Assembly (NCBI GenBank): GCA_030613505.1
Contig: JAUWLW010000040.1
Span: 1-26,683 of the forward strand
DNA: 26,683 nt
Direction of reading: 5' to 3'
Source of the DNA: Candidatus Zixiibacteriota bacterium
GTDB lineage: Bacteria > RBG-13-66-14 > B26-G2 > WVWN01
The translations under genes and the position numbers were made by a program. Below are positions 16,864-24,726 of the stretch, piece by piece. Every line of letters starts with the position of its first letter. Position 1 is the stretch's first letter. The notes under the pieces are model-generated. The model saw nothing but the letters and a program-made list of their open reading frames with translations, did no database searches and was not told the origin of the DNA.

Positions 16864-17415
16864 ATGGATGGCGATAAGTATAGGCCGCGGCCGTTGGAGG
16901 AGTACTGCCGGCGCGCGCTGGAGCGCGGCGCGTCGCGGGCCCGGCCGGTACCGGCGTCGTACGTCGTTACGGCGCCGTGGGTCCTTTATAAGTGCCGGTT
17001 CGGCTGCGGGAGTTACGACGCCCGGCACCTCTGCCCGCCTGCTACGCCCACGCCGGCCGAAACCGAGGCCGTGGTGCGTTGTTACGGCAGGGCGATACTC
17101 GTAACGTACGAGGCCGTGGGCTCGAGCAAACAGCGGGCTTTGCGGAAGAAGATGCATAGGGACATGCTCGCGCTCGAGCGCGAAATTTTCCTCGACGGCT
17201 TCCACAAAGCCCTCGCTTTTGTAGCCGGTCCGTGTAACTTGTGCAAGACGTGTGACGTTTCGAAACCGTGCAAGCTCCCGGGGGAGCCGCGGCCGGCGAT
17301 GGAGGCGTGCGGCATCGACGTCTTCGCCACCTTCGCCAACGCCGGCGTAAAATTGAACGTCGTCCGCGACGAGTCGGACCCGTATAAATTGTGCGGTATG
17401 ATATTAGTAGAATGA
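16864..17415 (+). CDS. DUF2284 family cysteine-rich, predicted metal-binding protein
   Basis: 183 residues, cytoplasmic, no membrane segment. Two cysteine clusters are seen: Cys44, Cys48 and Cys57 in YKCRFGCGSYDARHLCPP, and Cys124, 127, 130, 136 with Cys149 in GPCNLCKTCDVSKPCKLP. This pattern is that of the DUF2284 family, annotated as predicted metal-binding and plausibly iron-sulfur; the biochemical role is not known. The second cluster looks ferredoxin-like. The ATG sits at the predicted transcription start, so translation is probably leaderless. The sulfatase gene follows after 21 bp. Confidence 0.85.
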   Translation: MDGDKYRPRPLEEYCRRALERGASRARPVPASYVVTAPWVLYKCRFGCGSYDARHLCPPATPTPAETEAVVRCYGRAILVTYEAVGSSKQRALRKKMHRDMLALEREIFLDGFHKALAFVAGPCNLCKTCDVSKPCKLPGEPRPAMEACGIDVFATFANAGVKLNVVRDESDPYKLCGMILVE

Positions 17416-17436
17416 CGTCCCGTTTAAAAGGTTGAT

Positions 17437-19278
17437 ATGAAGAGTGTCGTCGCGAAGATCGTAAAAATTATCGGCGTTTTACTGGCCGCCGCCGCTTTCG
17501 GCGCGGCTTGGGAATTGTTCCTCAACGGCTACCTCCGCCTAACCGAGCCGCTGGCGGGTTGGTACTGGTTGTGGTCGTTTTTTCACCGGGCCAAATTTTA
17601 CGCGGTGCTCGGCGCCGCGGCCGCGGGCTTGGCGTCGCTCGGCGCCGCGGCTTTTTGGGCCGTACGGCGGCGACGCACGGAAATGGCGACGGGCCGATCA
17701 TTGGGGCGGGTAGCGTACGCCGGCGCATTCGCCGCGCCACTGGCGGCGACGCCGCTCTGGATCGTTTTGGCCAACGTGCGGTTGGAGTTGCCGGCGTGGG
17801 CCGCGTTCGTAATAGCCGCCGGTTGGTTCGCGGTAGCGTTCGCGTTGACGTTCGGCATATATCGGTTGGCCGGTAGGTTGCGTCGCGCCGGGAGGTACGT
17901 CGTTCGGGCTTTGGCGGCCGCGGGTTACGTCGCCGTGGCGGTTTACGTCGTCGCGGGCGTGCTCTCGGTCCTTACGCGGCCCGCGCCCGCGCCCGGCCTC
18001 CCCGACGTAATAATAATAACGCTCGACGCCTGGCGGGCCGACAAGTTGGGCCCCCGCGCCGAAGGACCTTCGCTGACGCCCAACGTCGACCGCTTTGCCG
18101 AGGACGCGTACGTCTTCACGTACTGCCGCTCGCAGGCGAGCTGGACGTCCCCGTCGCTGGGGACCCTCCACACCGGCCAGTATCCCATGGTGCACTACAC
18201 CACCGCGCACCGGCCGCTCGGCACGTCGCAGCCGACGTTGGCCGAGATCTTGCGCGACGCCGGGTACGACACCAGGGCGGTAGTCGCCAACCGCCTTTGC
18301 CACCGGAGCTCGGGGCTGGCGCGCGGCTTCGACGACTACCTCTACTGGGACCAGAGCGAGCTGGTTCGCAAGTTGGGGTATTACGAGACCTATTTTTATT
18401 ACCTCGAGAACCGGATCTACGAGAAGCGGAACACGCGCATCGGCGTCAAGGATAACCATACGACGGTTATCACGGACCACCTCGTGCGGATACTGAGCGA
18501 GAAAAGGCGGCGGCCGCTCTTCTTGTGGACGCATTACCTCGACCCCCACTGTCCGTACAGCCCGCCGCCGGAGTACGTGGCCGCGGCGGACCGGCGTCTT
18601 ATAGACAGGTTCGCGCACGGCGATAAGAAGAGGGCCGACGTGCTCGAGCGTATGTACGACGGGGAGATACGCTACGTCGACGACGAGCTGGCACGCGTCT
18701 TCGCCGTGACGCCGGAGGACGCGTTGGTCGTGATCTCCAGCGACCACGGCGAAGAATTCTGGGAGCACGGCAGGTACGACCACGGCAAAACCCTGTACGA
18801 GGAGGTCATACGCGTACCGTTGGTGGTGCGGTATCCGGACGGCGTGGGCGGCGTTTCGGACGCCGCGGTGGGTCTGGTCGACTTCGCGCCGTCCATACTA
18901 TCTTACCTCGGCTTCGACGCGCCGCCGTCCGTGCAGGGGCGCGATATTCGCGTCGCCGCGCAGGGCGGCCGGGAGGGCGTCGCCGCGTTCGCCGGCTCGA
19001 GCATGCTGAAAGGCCAAAGGCGATATTGTGTAATTTATAAAGGCCGGAAACTTATCGTAGGCCATTGGGAAGATTGGTCCAAGGCGGAGTACTTCAACCT
19101 GGTGACCGACGCCGGCGAACAGGACCCGATAGGCCTTTTCGACCCGTCGCGCGTAAAGCTCGAGGATTTGCTACGGGCTTGGATGGAGGGCAACCTCGAG
19201 TTCTCGGAACGGTTCGAACGGGCGGGCGTAAGCAACGCCGTTCGCGACCAAATGAGAGCGGTAGGGTATGTCGACTGA
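17437..19278 (+). CDS. Membrane-anchored sulfatase / alkaline-phosphatase-superfamily enzyme
   Basis: 613 residues. About five transmembrane helices occupy 8-180, followed by a large extracytoplasmic hydrolase domain. Metal-binding landmarks are LDAWRAD (Asp197), SDHGEE (Asp436, His437) and DHG at 448-450. At the nucleophile position, where type I sulfatases have C/S-x-P-x-R, the sequence is T-S-P-S-L with Thr237. A Thr nucleophile is known in LtaS-type and phosphoethanolamine transferases, so this is probably a phospho- or sulfo-transferase/hydrolase without formylglycine; the substrate is unknown. The five-helix N terminus resembles the layout of LtaS and EptA but the catalytic part reads as the sulfatase family. 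An AAAGG site precedes the ATG. The stop overlaps the next gene by 11 bp, implying coupling. Confidence 0.88.
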   Translation: MKSVVAKIVKIIGVLLAAAAFGAAWELFLNGYLRLTEPLAGWYWLWSFFHRAKFYAVLGAAAAGLASLGAAAFWAVRRRRTEMATGRSLGRVAYAGAFAAPLAATPLWIVLANVRLELPAWAAFVIAAGWFAVAFALTFGIYRLAGRLRRAGRYVVRALAAAGYVAVAVYVVAGVLSVLTRPAPAPGLPDVIIITLDAWRADKLGPRAEGPSLTPNVDRFAEDAYVFTYCRSQASWTSPSLGTLHTGQYPMVHYTTAHRPLGTSQPTLAEILRDAGYDTRAVVANRLCHRSSGLARGFDDYLYWDQSELVRKLGYYETYFYYLENRIYEKRNTRIGVKDNHTTVITDHLVRILSEKRRRPLFLWTHYLDPHCPYSPPPEYVAAADRRLIDRFAHGDKKRADVLERMYDGEIRYVDDELARVFAVTPEDALVVISSDHGEEFWEHGRYDHGKTLYEEVIRVPLVVRYPDGVGGVSDAAVGLVDFAPSILSYLGFDAPPSVQGRDIRVAAQGGREGVAAFAGSSMLKGQRRYCVIYKGRKLIVGHWEDWSKAEYFNLVTDAGEQDPIGLFDPSRVKLEDLLRAWMEGNLEFSERFERAGVSNAVRDQMRAVGYVD

Positions 19279-20065
19279 CGTGGGCGCGTACGAGCCGTAC
19301 GTTTCGTTCGCCAGGCGCGTGGCCGCGGAGGCAGGGGCGTTAATCGCCGAGAGCTTCCTGGGTTCGTTCGGCGTCGACCGCAAGGGCGCCACCAACCTCG
19401 TCACCGACGTCGACCGCCGAGCCGAGAAACTAATCGTGGACGCCATAGGCCGTGAGTATCCTTCTCATGCGGTCGTGGCGGAGGAGGGGACGGCGCGGGA
19501 GGGGCAAGGTGGTTGGCGATGGTACGTCGACCCGCTGGACGGGACCAACAATTTCGCCCACGGCTACCCGATGGTGGCGGTCTCGCTGGCGTTGCAGCGC
19601 GACGGCGAGGTTGTGGTCGGCGTCGTCTTCGACGCGTTGCGCCGCGAGGCGTTTTGGGCCGAGCGCGGCGGCGGCGCGGAGTGTGAGGCGGGGCGCCTTG
19701 AAGTGTCGGCGGTGGTTGCGCTGGCCGACGCGCTCGTCGCCACGGGTTTCCCGTACGACAAACACAAGTCGGCCGTGGACAACGTCGCGAACTTCGGCCG
19801 CGTTACCAAACGCGTCATGGGCATCCGGCGGGGCGGCTCGGCGGCGCTGGATTTGGCGTACGTAGCCGCGGGCCGGCTGGACGGCTTTTGGGAGTTGAAA
19901 CTTTCGCCCTGGGACACCGCCGCGGGGGTACTCCTCGTCGCTGAAGCGGGGGGAAAAGTGAGCCGCGTAGACGGCTCGGCGTACGTCCCGGGTGACGTCG
20001 ACGTAGTGGCGACTAACCGCCGCATTCACGAGGCGCTGTGCGGCTTTTTGAAGGTCGAGGGGTGA
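19268..20065 (+). CDS. Inositol monophosphatase family protein
   Basis: 265 residues, standard length for the family (SuhB, CysQ, HisN relatives). Magnesium ligands: Glu73 in VVAEEGT, Asp88 and Asp91 in the DPLDGTNNFAHGYP motif, and Asp216 in the C-terminal WDTAAGVLLVAEAGG motif. It removes phosphate from inositol-1-phosphate or a related small substrate such as histidinol phosphate or PAP; specificity cannot be settled. The 11-bp overlap with the sulfatase-like gene and the GTGA overlap with the next small gene show it is in a tight operon. GGTAGGGT just before the ATG may serve as the ribosome binding site. Confidence 0.93.
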   Translation: MSTDVGAYEPYVSFARRVAAEAGALIAESFLGSFGVDRKGATNLVTDVDRRAEKLIVDAIGREYPSHAVVAEEGTAREGQGGWRWYVDPLDGTNNFAHGYPMVAVSLALQRDGEVVVGVVFDALRREAFWAERGGGAECEAGRLEVSAVVALADALVATGFPYDKHKSAVDNVANFGRVTKRVMGIRRGGSAALDLAYVAAGRLDGFWELKLSPWDTAAGVLLVAEAGGKVSRVDGSAYVPGDVDVVATNRRIHEALCGFLKVEG

Positions 20066-20172
20066 CGGACGTGGTAAAAAAGAAGGCGAATCCGGCGTAC
20101 GCGCGCGCGGCGATATACGGCGCGTTATTCGTAATCATTATAGTCTACTTGATCTGGAAGGGTGGATGTTAG
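20062..20172 (+). CDS. Membrane microprotein, 36 aa
   Basis: Starts with GTG overlapping the phosphatase stop (GTGA) and ends directly against the GTG of the next gene. The product has a basic N terminus (VVKKKANPAYARA) and one hydrophobic helix, IYGALFVIIIVYLIW, ending in KGGC. With positive charges before the helix, a cytoplasmic N terminus is expected. An AAGGTCGAGGG stretch lies just upstream. The exact overlap and abutment on both sides, with a frame that does not continue either neighbour, support a true gene. No family is recognised. Confidence 0.72.
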   Translation: MTDVVKKKANPAYARAAIYGALFVIIIVYLIWKGGC

Positions 20173-21264
20173 GTGGCGGCGAAGGGCACGTTTGCGTTGA
20201 TATTGGCTTTGGCCGCGGCGGCGCCGGCGCTTACGGCGGCGCTGACCGTCGAGGAAGCGTACGAAAACCTCGGGCACGGCACGCTGGGGGAGCAGTGCGA
20301 GGCCGCGGAGTACCTCGGCATTGCGGGCGACGAGGCGGCGCTCGAGCCGCTCGTCGTCGCGCTGGGAGACGAGAATCCCGAACTTCGGCAAAGCGCGGCC
20401 ATGGCGCTCGGCGAGCTGGGCTCGAGCCGCGCGGTTCCGGCCTTAACCCGGGCCTTGAAGGATCGGGACCGAGCCGTCCAGTGGTTTGCCGCTACCGCCT
20501 TGGCCAAGCTCGGCGAGCCGGCGGCGAAGGCGCTCCTGGCGGAGCTCCGGTCGGACGACGAGGACGCCGTGGTAGGCGCGGCGATAGCTCTCGGCCGCAT
20601 GCGGGAGCCGCGGGCGGTAGGCCCGTTGCTCAAGCTGTTATCGTCGCCCGACCTCTACGTGCGGGAACAAGGCATCGAAGCCCTGGTGACTATCGGCAAG
20701 CCGTCGGTGGGGTCTTTGGTCAAGACGCTCGGTTCGGCCGAGCCGGTCGCGAAAAAGAGCGCCATTGTGGCGTTGGGTCGACTTGCGGACGAGGAAGCGG
20801 CGGCGGCGCTGGGTAGACTACTCGGCGAGCGGGACCTCGTGGCGCGCCATTACGCGATGGTGGCGCTCCGCGATATGGGCCCGGATGCTTACGACGTTCT
20901 GGAAGCGGCGTTGGCTTCGCGTAACCCGTCGGCCCAAAAGGCGGCCTGCGAGATCCTGGGCTTCGGCCGCGACGCCCGGGCTATCGAGCCCGTCGCCGCG
21001 CTGCTCGACGACGACGACGAATCGGTCCGGTGGACCGCGGCCAAGACGCTGGGGGCTATCGACGGGAAGTACGCCGTGGCGAGTCTGATCCGGGCGCTTC
21101 AGGACCCCAGCCCGCGGGTGCGCGAGGTAACGGTGCTCGCGCTGGGTAAGATCGGCCACCTCGACGCCGTGCCGTCCTTGACCGCCGTCGCCGAGAACGA
21201 CCCCGACGACGCGGTGCGGGCCGCCGCAACCGACGCGCTGGCGGCGATCGCCGGCCGCAAGTAA
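20173..21264 (+). CDS. Exported HEAT-repeat protein
   Basis: 363 residues. The first 25 residues (KGTFALILALAAAAPALTAA) form a signal peptide. The rest is about ten HEAT/PBS-lyase-type repeats of about 31 residues, with the recurring pattern D-x-x-x-V-R-x-x-A-A-x-A-L-G-x-I/L-G-x-x-x-A-V-x-x-L. Such superhelices bind proteins; no catalytic residues are visible. The GTG start is used because it begins the signal peptide and abuts the microprotein stop; GAAGGGTGG lies about 8-16 bases upstream. It may act in the cell envelope with its neighbours, but the partner is unknown. Confidence 0.88.
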   Translation: MAAKGTFALILALAAAAPALTAALTVEEAYENLGHGTLGEQCEAAEYLGIAGDEAALEPLVVALGDENPELRQSAAMALGELGSSRAVPALTRALKDRDRAVQWFAATALAKLGEPAAKALLAELRSDDEDAVVGAAIALGRMREPRAVGPLLKLLSSPDLYVREQGIEALVTIGKPSVGSLVKTLGSAEPVAKKSAIVALGRLADEEAAAALGRLLGERDLVARHYAMVALRDMGPDAYDVLEAALASRNPSAQKAACEILGFGRDARAIEPVAALLDDDDESVRWTAAKTLGAIDGKYAVASLIRALQDPSPRVREVTVLALGKIGHLDAVPSLTAVAENDPDDAVRAAATDALAAIAGRK

Positions 21265-21276
21265 CGCCCCGTATCG

Positions 21277-21684
21277 ATGGAACTCCAAGGCGACGACTAT
21301 TGTTTCGGCTGCGGCGCCGCGAATCCCGTCGGCCTGCGGCTGGAGTTCGACGTCGACGAAGGGCGGCGCTCGGCGGAGGCGACGTTCAGGCCGCGGCTCG
21401 AACATCAGGGCTATACCGGCGTAACGCACGGCGGTATAATCGCGACCTTGCTCGACGAGGCGATGTTGAAGCTGTGCTGGGAACTCGGCATCCCCGCCGT
21501 CACGGCGCGGCTGGAGGTGGAGATTAAAAGGCCGGCGCCGGTGGGCCAAGAGCTGCGGGTCCGGGGTTGGATCGTCAAGGATAGGGGAAGGGCGGTCGAA
21601 GCCGAAGCCGAAATTACAAACTCCCGCGGAGAGCTGGTGGCTGCGGGCCGGAGCACGGCGGTCGTAAGGGGGCCGCGCCGGTAA
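21277..21684 (+). CDS. PaaI/4HBT-type hotdog-fold acyl-CoA thioesterase
   Basis: 135 residues, one hotdog domain. The N-terminal CFGCGAANPVGLRLEF and the central HQGYTGVTHGGIIATLLDEAM are typical of PaaI-like thioesterases; the Asp/Glu in LLDEA is where the catalytic acid of the family lies, and the HGG forms the oxyanion side. It would hydrolyse a small acyl- or aryl-CoA. It starts 12 bp after the HEAT-repeat gene with no clear ribosome binding site, so it is probably translated by coupling. The substrate is not predictable. Confidence 0.88.
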   Translation: MELQGDDYCFGCGAANPVGLRLEFDVDEGRRSAEATFRPRLEHQGYTGVTHGGIIATLLDEAMLKLCWELGIPAVTARLEVEIKRPAPVGQELRVRGWIVKDRGRAVEAEAEITNSRGELVAAGRSTAVVRGPRR

Positions 21685-21710
21685 CGCGGGCGGCCTTTCG
21701 GATTATCAAG

Positions 21711-22694
21711 GTGAAGATTTTAGGGCTGGAGACTTCCTGCGACGAAACGGCCGCGGGCGTCGTCGAAGACGGCGTCCGTTTGATTTCGAACGTCGTAGCG
21801 AGTCAAGCGCGGCTCCACGCGCCGTACGGCGGCGTCGTGCCCGAGCTCGCCTCGCGCGAGCACGAAGTCAACCTGCTCCCGGTAACCGAGGCCGCGCTCG
21901 AGCCGGTGGGGGGCTTACGCGGCGTGGACGCGCTGGCCGTAACGGTGGGGCCGGGTTTGCAGGGCTCGCTTCTGGTAGGGATGACGTTCGCCAAGGCGGT
22001 GGCGCACGCGGCAGGTCTGCCGGCGTACGCCGTAAACCACTTGGAGGGTCACCTCGCGGCGCTGCGGCTGATGGACGGGCCGCCGGAGCCGCCGTTCGCA
22101 GCGCTTTTGGCCACCGGCGGCCATACCGCGCTCTACGACGTCGTCGGTTGGGGGGACTACCGCCTGCTCGGCGAGACGCGCGACGACGCCGCGGGGGAGG
22201 CTTTCGACAAAGTGGCTCGCTTGCTCGGTATGCCGTATCCCGGGGGGCCGCCCCTGGAGCGGGCCGCGGCCGGGGGCGCTACCGCGTTCGAGTTCCCGCG
22301 GCCCATGTTGGGGCGGGGCTTGTCGTTTTCCTTCGCCGGTCTGAAGACCGCGGTAGCCCTGAAGGTCAAGGAGTTGGGGGAGGAGGAGACGGCCCGCCGG
22401 CGCGCGGACCTCGCGGCTTCGTTCCAGGAAGCGGCCGTCGGCGTCCTGGCGGCCAAAGCGTTGCGAGCGTGCGAGGAACTGGGTAGGGAAAGGCTCGCTG
22501 TCGTGGGGGGCGTCGCGGCCAATCGGCGGCTCAGGGAAATAATCGCGGCCGGCGACGTAGAACCTTATTGGCCCCCGGCCGAGCTCTGCGGCGACAACGG
22601 CGCGATGGTGGCGGCGGCGGGTTTTATGGCCGCGGCCCGGGGCGAGGTTCTCGACGAGGCGGCGGACCCGGCGCCCTCGGCCGCCATCGGCTAG
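21711..22694 (+). CDS. tsaD: tRNA N6-adenosine threonylcarbamoyltransferase
   Basis: 327 residues, slightly short of the usual 335-340. Transfers threonylcarbamoyl to A37 of ANN-decoding tRNAs. Landmarks: GLETSCDETA at 5-14, PELASREHE at 44-52, the metal ligands His110 and His114 in NHLEGH, GVAANRRLR at 267-275 and Asp295 in CGDNGAM. The start is GTG; the only ribosome-binding candidate is AAGG immediately before it. tsaB, tsaC and tsaE are not in the window. It ends the plus-strand gene run that begins at 16864; no terminator is visible after it. Confidence 0.96.
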   Translation: MKILGLETSCDETAAGVVEDGVRLISNVVASQARLHAPYGGVVPELASREHEVNLLPVTEAALEPVGGLRGVDALAVTVGPGLQGSLLVGMTFAKAVAHAAGLPAYAVNHLEGHLAALRLMDGPPEPPFAALLATGGHTALYDVVGWGDYRLLGETRDDAAGEAFDKVARLLGMPYPGGPPLERAAAGGATAFEFPRPMLGRGLSFSFAGLKTAVALKVKELGEEETARRRADLAASFQEAAVGVLAAKALRACEELGRERLAVVGGVAANRRLREIIAAGDVEPYWPPAELCGDNGAMVAAAGFMAAARGEVLDEAADPAPSAAIG

Positions 22695-22712
22695 TTAAGC
22701 GGGAGAATTATC

Positions 22713-22742
22713 TTGCTTTATAAATAGTTTATCGGTTATAAT
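22713..22742 (+). promoter_or_regulatory. Promoter of the FlgO-like/TPR membrane protein gene
   Basis: TTGCTT at 22713-22718, an 18-bp spacer and an exact TATAAT at 22737-22742. The expected start is about 22749, giving a leader of about 25 nt. The -35 box is weak. The ribosome binding site is poorly placed: GGGAG and GGGTAAG lie more than 10 bases before the ATG. Confidence 0.6.
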
Positions 22743-22773
22743 CCCGCGTGGGAGTGGGTAAGCGCAAACGCCT

Positions 22774-24486
22774 ATGGCAATCTGGGATTTTATCGCGCGG
22801 GTCGTAAGCTACCCGGTATACTTCCGCACCGAGACGGCTTTCGCCGTGCTGTTGGCGATAGTCATCGTCGGCCTCGTTTACTTCTTCTTCAAATTTAACC
22901 GCGACGTTTTCCGGACCACCGACATCATCTGGGTGGCCGACGCCGCGGCCATTCTGTTCATCATAATATTTTCGTTGCTGGTGAAGAACTTCGTCGCCTC
23001 GGCGATATTGGTCGTCGCGTTCCTGGCGGCGGTTGCGGCGGAGGTCGTTTATTTAACTCGCCGGGGCACGAGTACCATCGCCTTGCGGAAAGACGCCGAG
23101 ATCGCCGTTATGCCGATGTTGTTGGGGGGAGTGGTTGAGGAGAACTGGCGGCTGGGTTACGGGTTGGCGGACGTGGTTTCGCGTTGCCTGTCGGCGTACG
23201 ACGTGGCCGTTATGGACCCGGTTCGGGCGGCGACGGGATACGTACGGCGGGGGGTGGTGTCCGAAGCCGAGGTCGTCGAGTGGGGGGAGGCTTTGGAAGT
23301 AGATTATTTAATAATAGGGCGGGCGCGCAGGGTAGGCCGAAACGTACAGGTTCGGTACAAGATAGCGGGGTTGTTCGAACGGCGCGATTGGCGGAGGCCG
23401 CGCGTGCTCGTCGCCGGGGACCGGCCTTACGAGGTGGCGCGGGCTATCCTCGACGACGTAGTGGGGCTGTGCGACCTGCATGTCAAGAACGAGGCGGCGC
23501 TCGCTTATTACGCGGAGCCGACGTCGTCACCGCTCGCGTGGAGGAATTATTGCGACGGCCGTCGCTACCATATCTCGGGGACGCCCGAGAATTTGGAGAA
23601 GGGGCGCGAAGCGTACCGCCGGGCGATGGCCGAGGACGAGGACTTCACGCTCGCGGCCGTCGCCGCGGTCGAGCTCTTGTTGCAATTGGCGCGCCGCCAC
23701 GTACGCGACGAGGATAAGTTCCTCTCGTTCCTCGAGGAGGCGTACCGTTTGGCGCTTCGAGCCGTACGGCAGCATCCCGAGCTCTACGAGACGCAAAACG
23801 TGATGGGCGAGGTATTCGTCTTCCTGTCGGGCGGCCGGGACGAGGACCTCTTCCGTCGCGCGCAGACGCGCTTCCTGGAGGCGGTGCGGCTCAACCCCAA
23901 TTCGGCGCGGTCGTGGTATAATCTGGCGTTAATCTCGAAGTACAGCGTTCCGGAGGAGGACGTGGGTTACGCCGACTTCCTCGGCAAGGCGATCTCGGCC
24001 GACCCGTCGTACATTACGGCGCGCTTGGCGCTCGGCCGGCACCTCGACGAGAAGAACGACCACGAGGGCGCGCGGCAGCAATATCGGTTGGCGCTGACCT
24101 ATAACCCGCGGAATACGTCGGCCCTGAACGAATTGGGTTATTTCTACCTCAAACGCGGCGACGCCGAGCGCGCGACCGAGATCCTTGAGCGCAGCAAAGA
24201 GGTCGACGAGGCCAACCCCACGACGCGGTATTACCTCGGCATAGCCTATTTCCGAAAGGGCGAAGTGGCGCCCGCCGAGGAGGAGTTGTGGGCGGCGCTG
24301 GCTTTCAGGCCCCAGGTGCCGAAGTACTACCACGCGTTGGCGCGGGTGTTGGAAGGGGCTAAGAAGTACGTAGAGGCGATAGCGGTGTGGGAGGAGGCGC
24401 TGAAGCGAGTGAGGGACGAGGCCGACGCCCAGAAAGTCCGCGGACACATCAAACGCCTCGCCGAGGAAGTAAAAGAGAAAACTTAA
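22774..24486 (+). CDS. Membrane protein with FlgO/TolB-N-like domain and TPR repeats
   Basis: 570 residues. Three hydrophobic helices occupy about 20-40, 49-70 and 72-93. Residues about 104-205 (IAVMPMLLGG, then GYGLADVVSRCLSAYDVAVM, then VDYLIIGRARRVGRNVQVRYKI) follow the layout of FlgO/TolB-N-like domains, which often precede TPRs in large bacterial signalling and envelope proteins. Residues about 270-560 contain about six TPRs, clearest at 370-540 (NPNSARSWYNLALISKY, NPRNTSALNELGYFYLKRGD, NPTTRYYLGIAYFRKGE). No kinase or cyclase domain is fused. It probably assembles partners at the inner membrane; which ones is unknown. It has its own promoter and no close downstream partner other than the RNA gene. 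Confidence 0.8.
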   Translation: MAIWDFIARVVSYPVYFRTETAFAVLLAIVIVGLVYFFFKFNRDVFRTTDIIWVADAAAILFIIIFSLLVKNFVASAILVVAFLAAVAAEVVYLTRRGTSTIALRKDAEIAVMPMLLGGVVEENWRLGYGLADVVSRCLSAYDVAVMDPVRAATGYVRRGVVSEAEVVEWGEALEVDYLIIGRARRVGRNVQVRYKIAGLFERRDWRRPRVLVAGDRPYEVARAILDDVVGLCDLHVKNEAALAYYAEPTSSPLAWRNYCDGRRYHISGTPENLEKGREAYRRAMAEDEDFTLAAVAAVELLLQLARRHVRDEDKFLSFLEEAYRLALRAVRQHPELYETQNVMGEVFVFLSGGRDEDLFRRAQTRFLEAVRLNPNSARSWYNLALISKYSVPEEDVGYADFLGKAISADPSYITARLALGRHLDEKNDHEGARQQYRLALTYNPRNTSALNELGYFYLKRGDAERATEILERSKEVDEANPTTRYYLGIAYFRKGEVAPAEEELWAALAFRPQVPKYYHALARVLEGAKKYVEAIAVWEEALKRVRDEADAQKVRGHIKRLAEEVKEKT

Positions 24487-24516
24487 GGCCTTTAAGGTTA
24501 AAGTAGAAAATAAAGC

Positions 24517-24545
24517 TTGATTTTTCGATATATATTTTGTAGCAT
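24517..24545 (+). promoter_or_regulatory. Putative promoter of the 6S-like RNA
   Basis: TTGATT at 24517-24522 (four of six) and TAGCAT at 24540-24545 (four of six) are separated by 17 bp. The predicted start near 24548-24552 coincides with the first paired bases of the RNA closing stem. An alternative TATATT at 24531-24536 lacks a good -35 box. Confidence 0.45.
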
Positions 24546-24547
24546 CG

Positions 24548-24726
24548 ACTTCCCTGCGGTGCAGGTGATGGGGACTAGAAGATTACAGCTTACAACCGTT
24601 GTTTAGGGAGTCAGCCCTTGAGCGTCGGGCAAGCCGCGACCAGCGGAAGTCCAAACCTCAAAAAGCAGACACCCACGTTAAACAGCTGTTCCAATCTCAC
24701 CCTCACACGGCACCGGCGGGGTAATA
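24548..24726 (+). ncRNA. ssrS: 6S RNA candidate (RNA polymerase-binding regulator)
   Basis: About 180 nt without a credible coding frame and with lower GC than its neighbours. It folds as a long rod closed on itself. CCCTGC plus GGTGC (24552-24562) pairs with GCACC and GCGGGG (24710-24714, 24716-24721), 11 pairs with one bulged G. GTGA (24565-24568) pairs with TCAC (24703-24706), and GGG (24570-24572) with CCC (24700-24702). After an open region ACAGCT (24585-24590) pairs with AGCTGT (24684-24689), then GTTTAGG (24601-24607) with CCAAAC (24651-24656), and an apical hairpin follows. The rod with an internal bubble, the size, the CCCTGCGGTG start of the closing stem and the location just upstream of rarA all fit 6S RNA, which is known to neighbour rarA in many bacteria. 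6S RNA mimics an open promoter and binds sigma70 polymerase in stationary phase. It lacks the signatures of RNase P RNA, tmRNA or SRP RNA. The ends are estimates. Confidence 0.72.

Noticed and set aside
24480-24499. Imperfect palindrome across the stop codon of the TPR membrane gene
   Set aside because: It is AT-rich with no following U run, so neither a terminator nor an operator call is supported.
24548-24726. RNase P RNA, tmRNA or SRP RNA as the identity of the structured RNA
   Set aside because: I see no RNase P core sequence, no tRNA-like ends or tag frame, and no GGAAG-x-AGC type SRP tetraloop region; the rod shape and gene order fit 6S better.
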